Shown: positions 22,988-33,080 of the stretch, piece by piece
How the letters are laid out: each line of letters begins with the position of its first letter
How positions within the stretch are numbered: position 1 is the stretch's first letter
NCBI GenBank assembly: GCA_027625915.1
Contig: JANTQA010000048.1
Span: 496,001 to 560,000, forward strand
Reading direction: 5' to 3'
From: Anaeramoeba flamelloides
Lineage: Eukaryota > Metamonada > Anaeramoebidae
Length of the DNA: 64,000 nucleotides
Made by a program: the position numbers and the translations under genes
The notes under the pieces: generated by a model
The model's input: the letters and a program-made list of their open reading frames with translations, nothing else
The model's database searches: none
What the model was told of the DNA's origin: nothing

Positions 22988-23322
22988 TGGTTTTGAGGGA
23001 AAAAAAAAAAAAAAAAAAAGAAAATTTGATAGGTTTTTAGATTCGCTTTACTTATGTGCATTGAAAAAAAGAGAGAAAATTAATTCAAAATATGCATACC
23101 AGAAGAAGACTTTACAATAAATCTTTCTTCATCAAGTTTACGGAGTACTTCTCCAATTGTTTCTCCAATTGCCTGTAAATTTTTTACATGCTTTTCTTTT
23201 GTTTCTCTCTCCGTATTTTTTTCTTTTAAATTTTCTTTGACGGTTTGGTTTTCAGCTTGAAGGTTGTTTCTTAATAAAAGTTTTTCTCGGTATTGTCTTA
23301 ATAATTGTTCTCTTTCGGTCAT
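19381..23322 (-). CDS. RPT4: 26S proteasome regulatory ATPase Rpt4 (PSMC6, subunit 10B)
   Basis: Four exons join in the order 23322-23100, 22939-22637, 22208-21896, 19708-19381, giving 388 aa; human PSMC6 has 389. The protein is one of six AAA+ ATPases of the 19S base, which unfolds ubiquitinated proteins and threads them into the 20S core in cytosol and nucleus. An N-terminal coiled coil (to about 70) precedes an OB-fold region (PRYVVGSRR) and the AAA domain. Walker A GPPGTGKT (173-180) is split by intron 2. Walker B is FMDE (230-233). The second region of homology ([19 protein letters not shown]) carries the arginine fingers and is split by intron 3. [10 protein letters not shown] and [13 protein letters not shown] match Rpt4 rather than the other Rpt subunits. 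The ATG at 23322 matches the family start; an in-frame ATG at 23427 would add 35 atypical residues. Introns are 160, 428 and 2187 bp, all GT-AG. No key residue is missing. Confidence 0.95.
20271..20633. repeat. Nested cluster of 60-90 bp hairpin elements (GTGCCTAG...CCTAACGG type)
   Basis: At least four self-complementary units lie together: about 20271-20360, 20391-20482, 20483-20633 and, nested in the last, about 20523-20586. Each begins near GTGCCTAG or GTGTTCTAG, has TTTTCC...GGAAAA-type arms and ends CTAACGG or CTAACGA. A 90-bp element with the same ends is at 46150-46239. Its empty counterpart site at 36637 shows that this type of unit inserts as a discrete element. Confidence 0.65.
20810..20968. 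repeat. Dispersed repeat K, copy 1 (in RPT4 intron)
   Basis: This segment of about 155 bp begins TCTCCCAAATGAACATTCA and contains GATTTTGGGTG and AGCATTGG. It aligns along its length with 47119-47266 in the same orientation, but with substitutions. Both copies are in introns. The family is unknown. Confidence 0.55.
22209..22636 (-). repeat. GTTTTT-type minisatellite in RPT4 intron 2
   Basis: Intron 2 (428 bp) contains an irregular array of GTTTTT and GTTTTTG units at about 22240-22335 on the plus strand. It splits Walker A between GPPG and TGKT. Confidence 0.7.
22941..22988. repeat. Poly(T)/poly(A) tract in RPT4 intron 1
   Basis: 47 of 48 bases are T on the plus strand, so the sense strand has an A run that ends in the splice acceptor AAAAAG. 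The length is a likely assembly or sequencing weak point. Confidence 0.85.
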
Positions 23323-25241
23323 TTTTATTGAAAGTTTGTTTTTGAAATGAAAATTTAAAAAAATGAAAAGTTCATCTTTATTTTTTGTTTTCTGAAAGAT
23401 ATCGGTTTTCTTTTTAAATTTAATCATAAAATATGCTAGTTAATTTGTTTCAATAAATAACATTTCGTTTGGGTATTTAGAAAAAAGTTTTAAAAGTCAT
23501 ATTTTTTTGATTTTTTCCAGTGTGGTATTTGTTGTTTCAATCCACAAAAGGTTTGTTTAAATTAAAATTTAGAGTTACCAACCAAATGAACTTTTCAAAC
23601 TGTCGCAAGTTAGGAAATTTCAATCTGTAAAATCATCTTCAAGGAAGAGGGTTTATTGGATTGGTGTTGATAGAGAAAGTCTAAACTTTAGGTGTCTTGT
23701 TATTGTGGGTAAATCACATGAGTGTGACAGGGTTCAAAAATCTCTAATTCTTTGATTAATAAAAAAGTAGTATAAAAATTTTTCCTATCAAGTAATAACA
23801 ATCCTTGTCTTGGGTGAAAAAATCAAGAATTTTTGTCAATAGTTTACACTTCACCACAGATTTAAAGTCTGAAAAATTTATATTCGGACTCCAAAGTTGA
23901 AGAAATATTTTTCTGCAATTTATTTTCAAAATGTATTTTAGTTGTTAAAAAATTCTATTATTATCCAATTCATCATTTTGGCAAATTATTTCACACATAT
24001 TGGAAATATATTGAAAAGTTATAATTAGCTTTATAAAAAAGAAATAACAATAATCATCATTTGAGTTTATAAATTAGTGATTATTATGAAAATCATGAAA
24101 GAAAAAATCAAAAAATAGTAAATATGCGGTGGTTTTAAATGCTAATTCCTCTATATTGGAATACTATTATTTTAAGTTTCTTTATAAAGGTTTGGAAAGT
24201 AATTACAAAACAAGCCCCCAAAATTACAATTTGTAATAGTAATCCTTAGTAAAAAATATAAAAATTTACTGTTTAATAATAATTTTAATAGATATTTTCC
24301 AATTTATTATGCTATATAGAATTAATTTCATTTTACACCCAATTACATACCACTTTAATTAAATTGCAAATATATGATGAGGATTACCTCCCCAACACTA
24401 TACAAATAGTGTGTATAGTGAATCTAACTTTATAATTAACAATATTTTTATTAACTAATTATTTTTCTTAACCAAGAGATCTTTTTAAAATTTAATAATC
24501 AAGTAATTTTATGAATTTATTTTTTATTTTGAATTTTTTTGGTGATTCAATTCAAAAAAAGACTTGAAAAAGTATGTAGATCAAATTCATTTATGGGTCT
24601 AACGATAAAACTTTAACGTAAAATATTATAGTGTTAAAGGTGATTGTACCAATATATTAGAAAATAAAGGGAATTTCCTCTTGAATAAGGAGTAAAGAAA
24701 AATCGATCTTAAATTTCCATTCTTTTTTTGAGAATTTAAAAAAAACCCTTTTTTCAAGTAATAAATATGATAATGTAAATTCTTGAAAACTTAAAATTAT
24801 AATATTAATGCCTGATTTTAATTATTTTACCTTTAAATTGATTTTTGAAAATAATATATTGTGTTTTCACTATAAGAGCTTATAAAAGCTTGATAGTTTT
24901 TTAAATGAAGAAATATAAATTTTATAAAGATTATTTTTGATTTGTTTTATTTCTTGTTTATTTCTTAAAACCTTGAAAGACCTATTTGCAATAAAATCTA
25001 CCAATGCATTTTTTTTTATCAGACATTTTAGTATTGTGCCAGGATAGCAAATTATCAAATTTAGTCATCTTTTATTTTGATAATAATATATTGACAAATT
25101 GTAATATTTATTTGATGTGTTTAAAGATTAAATCAAACACCTTATATAATCAATTTAAATCTTAATAAAGAATTCCCCACATTAATTATGTCTCTAAAAA
25201 GGGAAAAGACACGAGTTTTTAAACGGGTTGTATAGATATCC

Positions 25242-25283
<42 letters not shown>

Positions 25284-27648
25284 TAATTTCAATATTGAAA
25301 TCTTTTTTTAATATTGTATTTTTTACTTTTTTTTCGCCTTTTTTTGTACACTTAATTTATTTGTAAATTTTTTTTTTCTATTAAAATCATGAGCCAGTAT
25401 ATACTAATTTGTTATTCTAATGTCATTAAAATCGTGAAAATTATTGTAGAAAAATCATATTTATAACTATTAGAATTTTTTTTATCTTGAATTGGAATAC
25501 AAATAGAAAATAATTTTTTTCAAAGTGGATATTTGAAATTGGATTTTTAAAATTTTTGAGAAAATATATTTAATAGTAGGTTTTTTTAGAGGAATTTATC
25601 ATCTATTCCAAAGTTTCTTGAATTTCCACTTATCTTAATTGTTCTTAAAAGGCAAATTATAGCAAAAAAATCGATATTTAAAAAAAATCGGAGATTCGAC
25701 AAAAATAGTAATTATATATAGGACCAAAAACAGCGTATTGAATATAAATTGTTTTTTGATTTTTTTTAGAGTAGGATATTTGTAATATATACCCCATGTT
25801 GCCGGAAATACAATAAATCCATGAATAATAATGATTTAAAGGAATATGAATTAGATAAAGGTCAAAATATTTCAATTTGATAATCTTTAATGTTTTCAAT
25901 ATAAAAAATTTTTCGATCGAAAAATTTTAGATATTTTTTGAAAAATAACAAGGAAAATGTAATAACCTTTTTTTTTTTTTTTTTTAATATTGCAACTAGG
26001 TCTATTTATATTCTTTTCAGGTGTTTTGATACTATTAAAATCAATAATATCATAATTGAAAAAAATAAAAGGGATTGAATCTTTCAATAGGTAAATTTTA
26101 CTTTATTATAATTTTTAATGAACATTTTGAATTTGGGTATTCTAAAAACATAATAGCCAGATTGCCAAATTTGTAAAAAAAAAATCTCAAAAATTTTATA
26201 TTGTAACAAGAGAATTTTATCCGGCATTATTTCCAGATTTATAATCTCTTATTAGTAAGATAAGGAATCCGGAAAAAAACATAAATACTAAATAGAACTT
26301 AATTTTCACCGCACAAAGTAAGATCAATTAAAAGAGTAAAATGATATCCAAAAAAAGTTACAGATTTTTCAGGCATGCTGTGAGAATATAAAAGGTGTTG
26401 GGGTTGTTTTTCTATGAGAAAAATTTATTTTGTATGATAAACCATAAAATTATTATTAAAGTTCGTTTTAAATTAGAAAATTTATAATTGAAGAATAAAA
26501 AGAATTTATCTATTTTTAGTTTTTGAAATTTTTGAATAATTAATAAAAGATCTTACATTTGCGTGGATATTCAATATCGAAATTTGTTTTACATATAGAG
26601 GTTTTTACAATTGGAAAATAATAATTGAAAAATAATTCAATTTTTCTAGGTTTTATTTTCTATTAAAAATTTAATTTTTGTCTAGGTTTATTACAATATC
26701 AATCAAAAAATTTATTTGCTGATGTAATAGAAAAACAATTTTTTATCCTATGATATGAGAGAAAACAAATTATTAACTAATAATAAAAAAAATTATTGGA
26801 TTCTCTCTCCAATAATGAGTAACTTTATAAGGGAAAACATATTTTTGTTTTCAAAATTTTGGGGACTAAGTTGAAAAAACTATATTTTCAGAATAAAGAG
26901 AAAATATTTTTCCCTTTATTTTTCTTTTCTAATAATTTTTTATTGACACAAAGTATTCAACGTAATAGATTGTAATAATGTGCCTCTACTTATTTTGTTT
27001 GATAATGTTTTTTTTTTTCTTTTCTTAGATGAAACTAATAAACTTAAATTGATTTATATTTCAGAATTTAAAAAAAAAAGATTTTAAGCTAGAATTGAAT
27101 CTCATTAAAAATCAAATAACAATGGGTTGAAAATTGTTTCATTTAACCATAACAGGAAATGAATGAAATTCCAAAATAGGGTTTATATTTTTTTCAAAAT
27201 TATTTGGAACTAAAGATGATTTAAACTCGAGAGAGCTAAACTGCTAATATTCAGAGTTCAAACTCTTTTAAGAATGAATTATTTTTAAAAAAATTAGGGA
27301 TTTAGTAATTTTTCGCTTTTGAATGATTCCGCTTCAAATAAACAGTGTAGATTAATAAAAGATCTTTCATTTTCAAATATTTTAAAAAATATTTTACATT
27401 TTAACTAGAAAAATCCAAATTTCCAGCAACTCTTACGATTTTAATCAAATTTAAGTTAAAAAAAAATTGACTAATTTATTTAGAGTTAAGATGCCATTTT
27501 ATTATATTTTAAACATATTTGAAATAAGATGGATATCTTTCAAATAGCGAATTAATAATTTGGTCTATGTATGAATTATTTATTAATTTGATTTTGAAAA
27601 AATCTTTATGTTTTGATTTTTGTTATAAATAGATAATTTAAATAAATT
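23323..27648. other. AT-rich intergenic region upstream of RPT4
   Basis: About 4.3 kb with no recognisable gene or RNA. It includes an (AT)n tract at 25245-25280 and a small hairpin near 24396-24421 (CACTATAC/GTATAGTG). The RPT4 promoter should lie near its left edge, but no distinct motif is seen. Confidence 0.55.
25245..25280. repeat. (AT)n microsatellite
   Basis: An uninterrupted alternating AT tract of about 36 bp. Confidence 0.9.
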
Positions 27649-27649
27649 T

Positions 27650-28330
27650 ACAGTCTATTTCAAAAAGTAAAAAAAAAAAAACACCATTGGGTTGTCCAGA
27701 ATTCGTAATAATAGAGAAAAATCAAAGATTTTACTTAATTATTTTAAATTCTAGAAAATCTATACGCTCTAGGGATATTTTTTGTTAGGTTTTTTATAAT
27801 TTAAAATAATTCAGTAAAATCTGTATTTTTTCTCAATTCTTTGGAATTGCGGAAATTCGATGCAAGGTTTTCTTGAGTTTTCTGTTTATTTAAAAAATGA
27901 ATAGATTATATAACAAAGTAGAAAACCTCCAGAAAACGTAGGCGATTGATGGTGCTACACGGAAAATCTCTTTAAATTTAACAGAATTTAAAATAATTCA
28001 ATAAAATCTTGAATTTTTCTTTATTCCTTTCAATTCTGTAAAAAATGGGTACTCGGCGAACACTTTCATTAGATTTTTTTTTAATTTTTTAGAATAAACA
28101 GAAAATTTTATTAGAAATTTTATTTTTATTTCAAAACGTAAAAAAAAAATATCATTATGTTTTCCTGAATTTTCTGTTGATTTGGAAAATCAATTTATTT
28201 TACAAACCAAAGAAAGACCCCAAGAAAATTGTCCTAATCTTTTATAGGGTACAAAAGAACAGAGTAAAATCACAGTTTTACTCAATTCTTTTGAATTTTG
28301 GAAAATTTAGTAAACATAATATTTATCATC
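27650..28330. repeat. Older, diverged cluster of hairpin elements
   Basis: Several motifs of the 20271-20633 cluster recur here in diverged form: TCCAGAATTC, AGAGTAAAATCA, TTTTAAATTCTAGAAAA, AATAAACAGAAAATTTTA and TTTCAAAA.GTAAAAAAAA. Arms are still self-complementary in places (for example 27700-27770 and 28240-28320), but unit ends are blurred. This suggests an older burst of the same family. Confidence 0.5.
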
Positions 28331-28543
28331 AAGCTATTTTTTCACAGATCTGAGTTTTTTTAGATTTATAGAGTTTTTTCAAAACAATGAGTTTTTTTCT
28401 AAATAAGTATATATCCTAAATTTGAATTTTACTAAAATTAATTTTCACACCCATTAAATTTTTCCCCAAAAATAGACCTTTTTTTCTCAACTAGAGACTT
28501 ATCAAAACCATAGTACTACTAACAATAATAAATACAACATTTT

Positions 28544-28744
28544 TACAGTCAGTTTCACTTTTAAGGCACAAACTTTCAACGAAGTTTTAGGCACAAAAAA
28601 AATCTCAAATTAAGGCACAAAATTTGGAATTTTAATTTTTACAAATTATTTTACTAGAATTTGACTTTTGTGCCTTAATTTGAGATTTTTTTTGTGCCTA
28701 AAACTTCGTTGAAAGTCTGTGCCTTAAAAGTTAAACTGACTGTA
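28544..28744. mobile_element. Palindromic MITE, TACAGTCAG...CTGACTGTA family, copy 1
   Basis: This 201-bp element is a nearly complete palindrome. It begins TACAGTCAGTTTCACTTTTA and ends with the reverse complement, with arms of about 85 bp containing AAGGCACAAA and AAATCTCAAATTAAGGCAC. The TA at each end fits TA target duplication. Related copies lie at 36364-36559 (decayed) and 38368-38566. It is non-coding. Confidence 0.75.
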
Positions 28745-29094
28745 AGATTTTTATTTACTTTAATAATGGTTATTTTGTTAATAAGTTGTATTAACAAGAT
28801 GAAAGGGAATTGAAGTATTATATTTGTTAAACTTTTTTTTTCTATTTTATATTTTCATGCTCTTGATTTCTTAAATAAAACACCTGTTTTTTTTTTTTTT
28901 TCTCGTGTTATTCTCATATAATAACTTGTTAAGTACACAATATTATATCACCAGTTAAATATATTTTGAAGGTACACCCCTTGATATTTCTCGAAAATTT
29001 TAACTGGTTGCTCGAATTTTGTTTAATTTTCAACATAATTTTTCGAAATTGTCTAAAAAGTGTTTTTTTCGAATACAACCTTTCAATAAATAAT

Positions 29095-29260
29095 TAACTC
29101 TTTTTTTTTGAGAATAATTTATATTTGGTGATTCATTTTTTGAATTTCTTTTTTAATAGTAGAGTTTTAAAACCAGACATGGTATTAATATATTGTTTTT
29201 TGTTGGTTTAGTTGATCATTTAATGCTTAGAATTTATGGGACTAGTAGTCTAAAAATAAA
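29095..29260. repeat. Fragment related to the large palindrome at 30.5-31.4 kb
   Basis: The stretch around GAATTTCTTTTTTAATAGTA followed by an ATGGTATTAATA segment aligns with the right arm of the palindrome at about 31190-31300, and with a third fragment at about 57660-57800. It is a single arm only, so it looks like a truncated or solo copy. Confidence 0.45.
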
Positions 29261-30489
29261 AAAAATCTTCTCCTAAATTCAATAGCAAATTCAATAAAAG
29301 AATTACCGCATCTTGAAATTGAAAAATAGTGTAAAAATTTGATTACTAAGAGACCAAACTTACTTTTAATAATATTTTCAGAAGTGGATTATTGTTATAA
29401 AAAGTTTTATCTCATTTTTTTCATTTTCAAAAAGTTCAAAATCCAATATATTTCTGAATTATTAAAAACAAAAATATTTTCTTTAACAGAAGAAAGAAAT
29501 CTTATCATATGTAAAGTTAGTGTACTAAAATACCCCTTAAAAATAAAGACAAATAGTTCTAAAATAATACAGAATAAAACATCAACTTAATTTCATTATA
29601 TAAACAATAATTATTTTAAACTTGAAAAAATATAATTTTTTGATTCAAAGAACGGTTCAAATCTATTTTTCTTTTTATTAAACAAAAAAAAAAACAAGAA
29701 AACAAAACAAACAATCAAATTAAAAATTCTTCCAAAATACTTTTTAAAGGCCTGGAAAATCAAACGTGTAATCTAAGTATATACTTTTTAATTTGATTAT
29801 ATATAATCTATAATTAATTACCCTATCTTAATTATTTCAGTCAGTTAGTGATAGCCCAAAGATTAAATATATCAAAAGACTTTACAATTATATCTCAATT
29901 TTTTAACTATTTCCAAACAAAAAAACCCAATTCAAATAAATAAATCGAATAATAAAAATAATAATATATATTATCAAATAACTGATTTTAATAATAAACA
30001 GTTCCTTTTTTATACTCTAGATATTTGAAAAAGAAAAGTGCTTAATTGTTTAAATTTCAAGAAATTAAATAAATATTTGTGACTAAAACAGATAATCGAT
30101 TTTTTGAGATCTACAAGAATTCAATATTTGATTTATTTTTTTTATATTTTTAAAATAAGATTAAAAGTTCAAGGTTATTTGTTCATACAAACTATCAGGA
30201 ATTACTAAAAGTAAGATTTCTTTAAAATAATAATTTTTTTGCAAATTTTTATTTTTCTAATTTGATCCAAAAATACACAAAAAAGGATCATATTTTTTGA
30301 CTGGAAATTTAATTAGAAAAATTAACTCTTATAAAAATGGGTACTCATCTCTCTAAAGTTGATAAATTAAGTTACATGTCGGGTTTAATTGTAATCTTGT
30401 GTAAATAATTACTCTATTGCCTTTGGGAAAAAAAATAAATAAGATTTACAGTTGAGATCAAAACAATGCTCTCCTACCAACTATAGTTA
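29261..30489. other. AT-rich intergenic stretch
   Basis: About 1.2 kb of AT-rich DNA with no convincing gene, RNA or repeat. The 83-codon frame at 29339-29590 has no family resemblance and random-looking composition. Confidence 0.5.
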
Positions 30490-31390
30490 CTGTAGGCAAA
30501 ATAAGGTCTGCAAAAAAATTTAATGAGTGTTTCAAAATAAAAAGAATGTATTTTTGTTATAGAAGACCTATACATTAACCAATCAAAGAAACCAATAATA
30601 AATCCTCGAAAAATATGGTATTGGTTTCTTAAAGTTCTATTATTAAAAAGAAATTCTAAAAATGAAGGATCAAATTGTAAAATTTTTCTCAAAAAATAGA
30701 CTTAAAATTTTTACGAAATTTTAATCAAAAACAAACAAAATCAAAAAAATTGAGAATATTAAGAATAATTTTCAACTAATTGCATGAATAATTTAAATTT
30801 TACTTCAAATAATCTGACCTTTACTTTCAAAATTGTTTTTAACTTGGGTATATTATTTGGTAGTAGATTGAATGTTGCCTTGGTAACAAGAAGAAAAAAA
30901 AACACGGATAATATTTTGAAACATGGATTTCAGTCTTGTGCAGGCATTATTTTGATCAATCTAGTGTTTTAAAATATAATCCATGGTTTATTTTCTTCTT
31001 GTTACAATGGAAAACCCAATTCACATACTACTGGTATACCCAAGTTAAAAACAATTTTGAAAGTAAAGGTCAGATTATTTGAAGTAAAATTTAAATTATT
31101 CATGCAATTAGTTGAAAATTATTCTTAATATTCTCAATTTTTTTGATTTTGTTTGTTTTTTTGATTAAAATTTCTTTAATTACTCTATTTTTTGAGATAA
31201 ATTATACAATTTGATCCTTTATTTTTAGAATTTCTTTTTAATAATAGAACTTTAAGAAATCCATCATATTTGTTTAAGGTTTATTGTTTGTTTCTTTGAT
31301 CGGTTGACTCATAGTTATGTAATAATAAAAAAATAAGCTTTTCATTTTTGAAATAAGGATTAAACTTTTCGACTCACTTTATTATGTCAA
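30490..31390. repeat. Giant palindrome of about 900 bp
   Basis: Two arms of about 430 bp face each other across a loop of about 35 bp centred near 30940. Inner matching blocks include GGTAACAAGAAGAAAA (about 30881-30897) against TTTTCTTCTTGTTAC (about 30990-31004). Nearly exact blocks include AAAGTAAAGGTCAGATTATT and the AGAATTTCTTTTTAATAATA stretch. Identity falls outward. The structure is self-complementary over most of its length and codes for nothing I recognise. Confidence 0.75.
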
Positions 31391-31809
31391 CAATAATCGC
31401 TTTAAGACAAAAGAAAGATGGATTTTATTTTGAATAATGTGTTTTAAAAAGTCTTCACAGATTATTTCAGAAACAGTATATTTGAATAAAAAAGCTTAAA
31501 TCTAGAGAAAACTGTCGAATAATTCAAATCACCTTAAACAACTTTGATATGACTTTTCTATTAAATTTAAATGTATTTTCTATTGAAAAAAACCCAAAAT
31601 TAATTTTTCATCTAATTTTAGACTCCAAATGTGGAAGTTTTGATTGGAACTGAACTCACAATATCAAACAAACAGTTTTTTTTTTTAAAACTTTTGAAAA
31701 AATCAACGGTAAGTTAACGAATTTATTTTGAAAAAAAATTAACAAAAATCTCAAGACAAAATAAAACATTTTCTCTTTTTTCAACTTTTCAATTAAAAAC
31801 AAGATTGAC

Positions 31810-32721
31810 ATGATTTCATCTCGTAAAAGGAAACAACCAACTTTAGATTTCATTATCCCAAAGCTAGACGAATTACGCAAATCTAAATCGATTATTGATG
31901 AAGAAGGAAATTATCAAGAAAATTTAGATCAAAACAATTCAGAAACAACACAAAAAGGAACTTTACAAGCAAAAAGGAAAAGAAAAGGGTACTTGTCTGT
32001 GGAGAGACTGTTTGGTGAAAGTGGTGTTGAGAAACTGTATGATAATCTGATTAACAATTTTGATCGAGATTCCATTGTAGAAGGTCAAGAAAGAACGACG
32101 CTGGTGAAGTTTTTAGAATTTTATAAGCAGTGGTCAGAGACACTTCAAAAAAGAAGTGACTTTTTAAGCTTTATTGGGATTGTTGAAAACTACGGATCAC
32201 GATCAGAAACACAAAACAAATTGAACCAATTCCGCCAAAAGACAATTGAGTCCATTTTAGATCAAAAAGAAAACAACCAAGAAACCCAAGAAAAGGTAAT
32301 CCTCCAGGATTTTGATTCACAGGAAGTAAAATTTGAGGACAACCAATTTGAAACAAAACAAAAAACTAACGAAGAGTTACAATTGGAGATCCATTCTGAT
32401 AATGGAAGAGAAGACAAAATCAAAAAAGAAAATGAGAACACAAAGGAAATTGAAAAAAAAAACAAAACCAAAAATTCCAATGAAAATGATTTCAATTTAG
32501 AAATCTCTTCGCTGTCAGAAAGTGATCTTGAGAAAGATGAAAATTTAATTCAAGACTCTGATGACTCTGAAGCAACTGAAGACAATAATAACGATTCTGA
32601 AAAATCTCAGAATTCTGAAAGCTCAGAAGAATCTGAGAGTTCTGATAGCTCAGAGAGCTCAGATAGTTCCGAGAGTTCCGATAGTTCGGAATCATCAGAA
32701 AGCTCCGAGTCTTCGGATTAA
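31810..32721 (+). CDS. Swi3/TIPIN/Csm3-like replication fork protection protein (303 aa)
   Basis: This is a single-exon frame from ATG to TAA. Residues about 61-148 resemble the Swi3 domain of TIPIN/Csm3: an LSVERLFGESGVEKLYDNL helix, then TLVKFLEFYKQWSETL (compare the family's L...Y..W...LFPK), FLSFIGIVENYG and KLNQFRQK. In other eukaryotes this subunit pairs with Timeless/Tof1 at replication forks for fork pausing, checkpoint signalling and cohesion. Basic clusters RKRK (5-8) and KRKRK (55-59) could act as nuclear localisation signals. Residues 200-303 are acidic and disordered, ending in about 50 residues of Ser/Glu/Asp repeats such as SSDSSESSDSSE, typical CK2 targets. The family's usual basic FKGKGHE-type linker is not conserved. 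The call rests on a short domain and remains a good guess. The gene stands alone, just right of a large palindrome. Confidence 0.6.
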   Translation: MISSRKRKQPTLDFIIPKLDELRKSKSIIDEEGNYQENLDQNNSETTQKGTLQAKRKRKGYLSVERLFGESGVEKLYDNLINNFDRDSIVEGQERTTLVKFLEFYKQWSETLQKRSDFLSFIGIVENYGSRSETQNKLNQFRQKTIESILDQKENNQETQEKVILQDFDSQEVKFEDNQFETKQKTNEELQLEIHSDNGREDKIKKENENTKEIEKKNKTKNSNENDFNLEISSLSESDLEKDENLIQDSDDSEATEDNNNDSEKSQNSESSEESESSDSSESSDSSESSDSSESSESSESSD

Positions 32722-33080
32722 GTAACAGTGCGAAGATTAAAAATAATTAATAAATTTAACTTTTGATTGTTTTTTTTCATTCTTTTTTTACAAATTTGTT
32801 GTTTGTATTTTACATTAATGAATCCTAACGCTTATAAATATTATTGACTATTCAGATATATAGAGAATATTAATAAAAGGATGTGGATTTTTGATCAATA
32901 AATTAATAAAGAATAAAAATTGATTTCTAAAGTAAAATTAATTACTGATATATTCAAATTAATTTAATTAAATTTTTAGTTCAATTACTATTTTGTAATC
33001 TCATATCTCAACTTTTAAAACAACTCATAGAGAAAGAACCTTTTGAAGCCCAACCAAAATTTACAAAGTTTTTTAACATT
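32722..33080. other. Short AT-rich spacer
   Basis: About 360 bp of AT-rich DNA after the Swi3-like gene. Nothing recognisable is present besides the presumed 3' untranslated region. Confidence 0.5.

Noticed and set aside
23323-23427. 35-residue N-terminal extension of Rpt4 from an in-frame upstream ATG
   Set aside because: The extension is K/F-rich and absent from the family; [15 protein letters not shown] aligns with the conserved start.
29339-29590. 83-codon frame
   Set aside because: Composition matches background, no family resemblance, and the first codon is not ATG.
31834-31857. PIP-box-like QPTLDFII in the Swi3-like protein
   Set aside because: The two aromatic residues of a PCNA-binding box are replaced by isoleucines.
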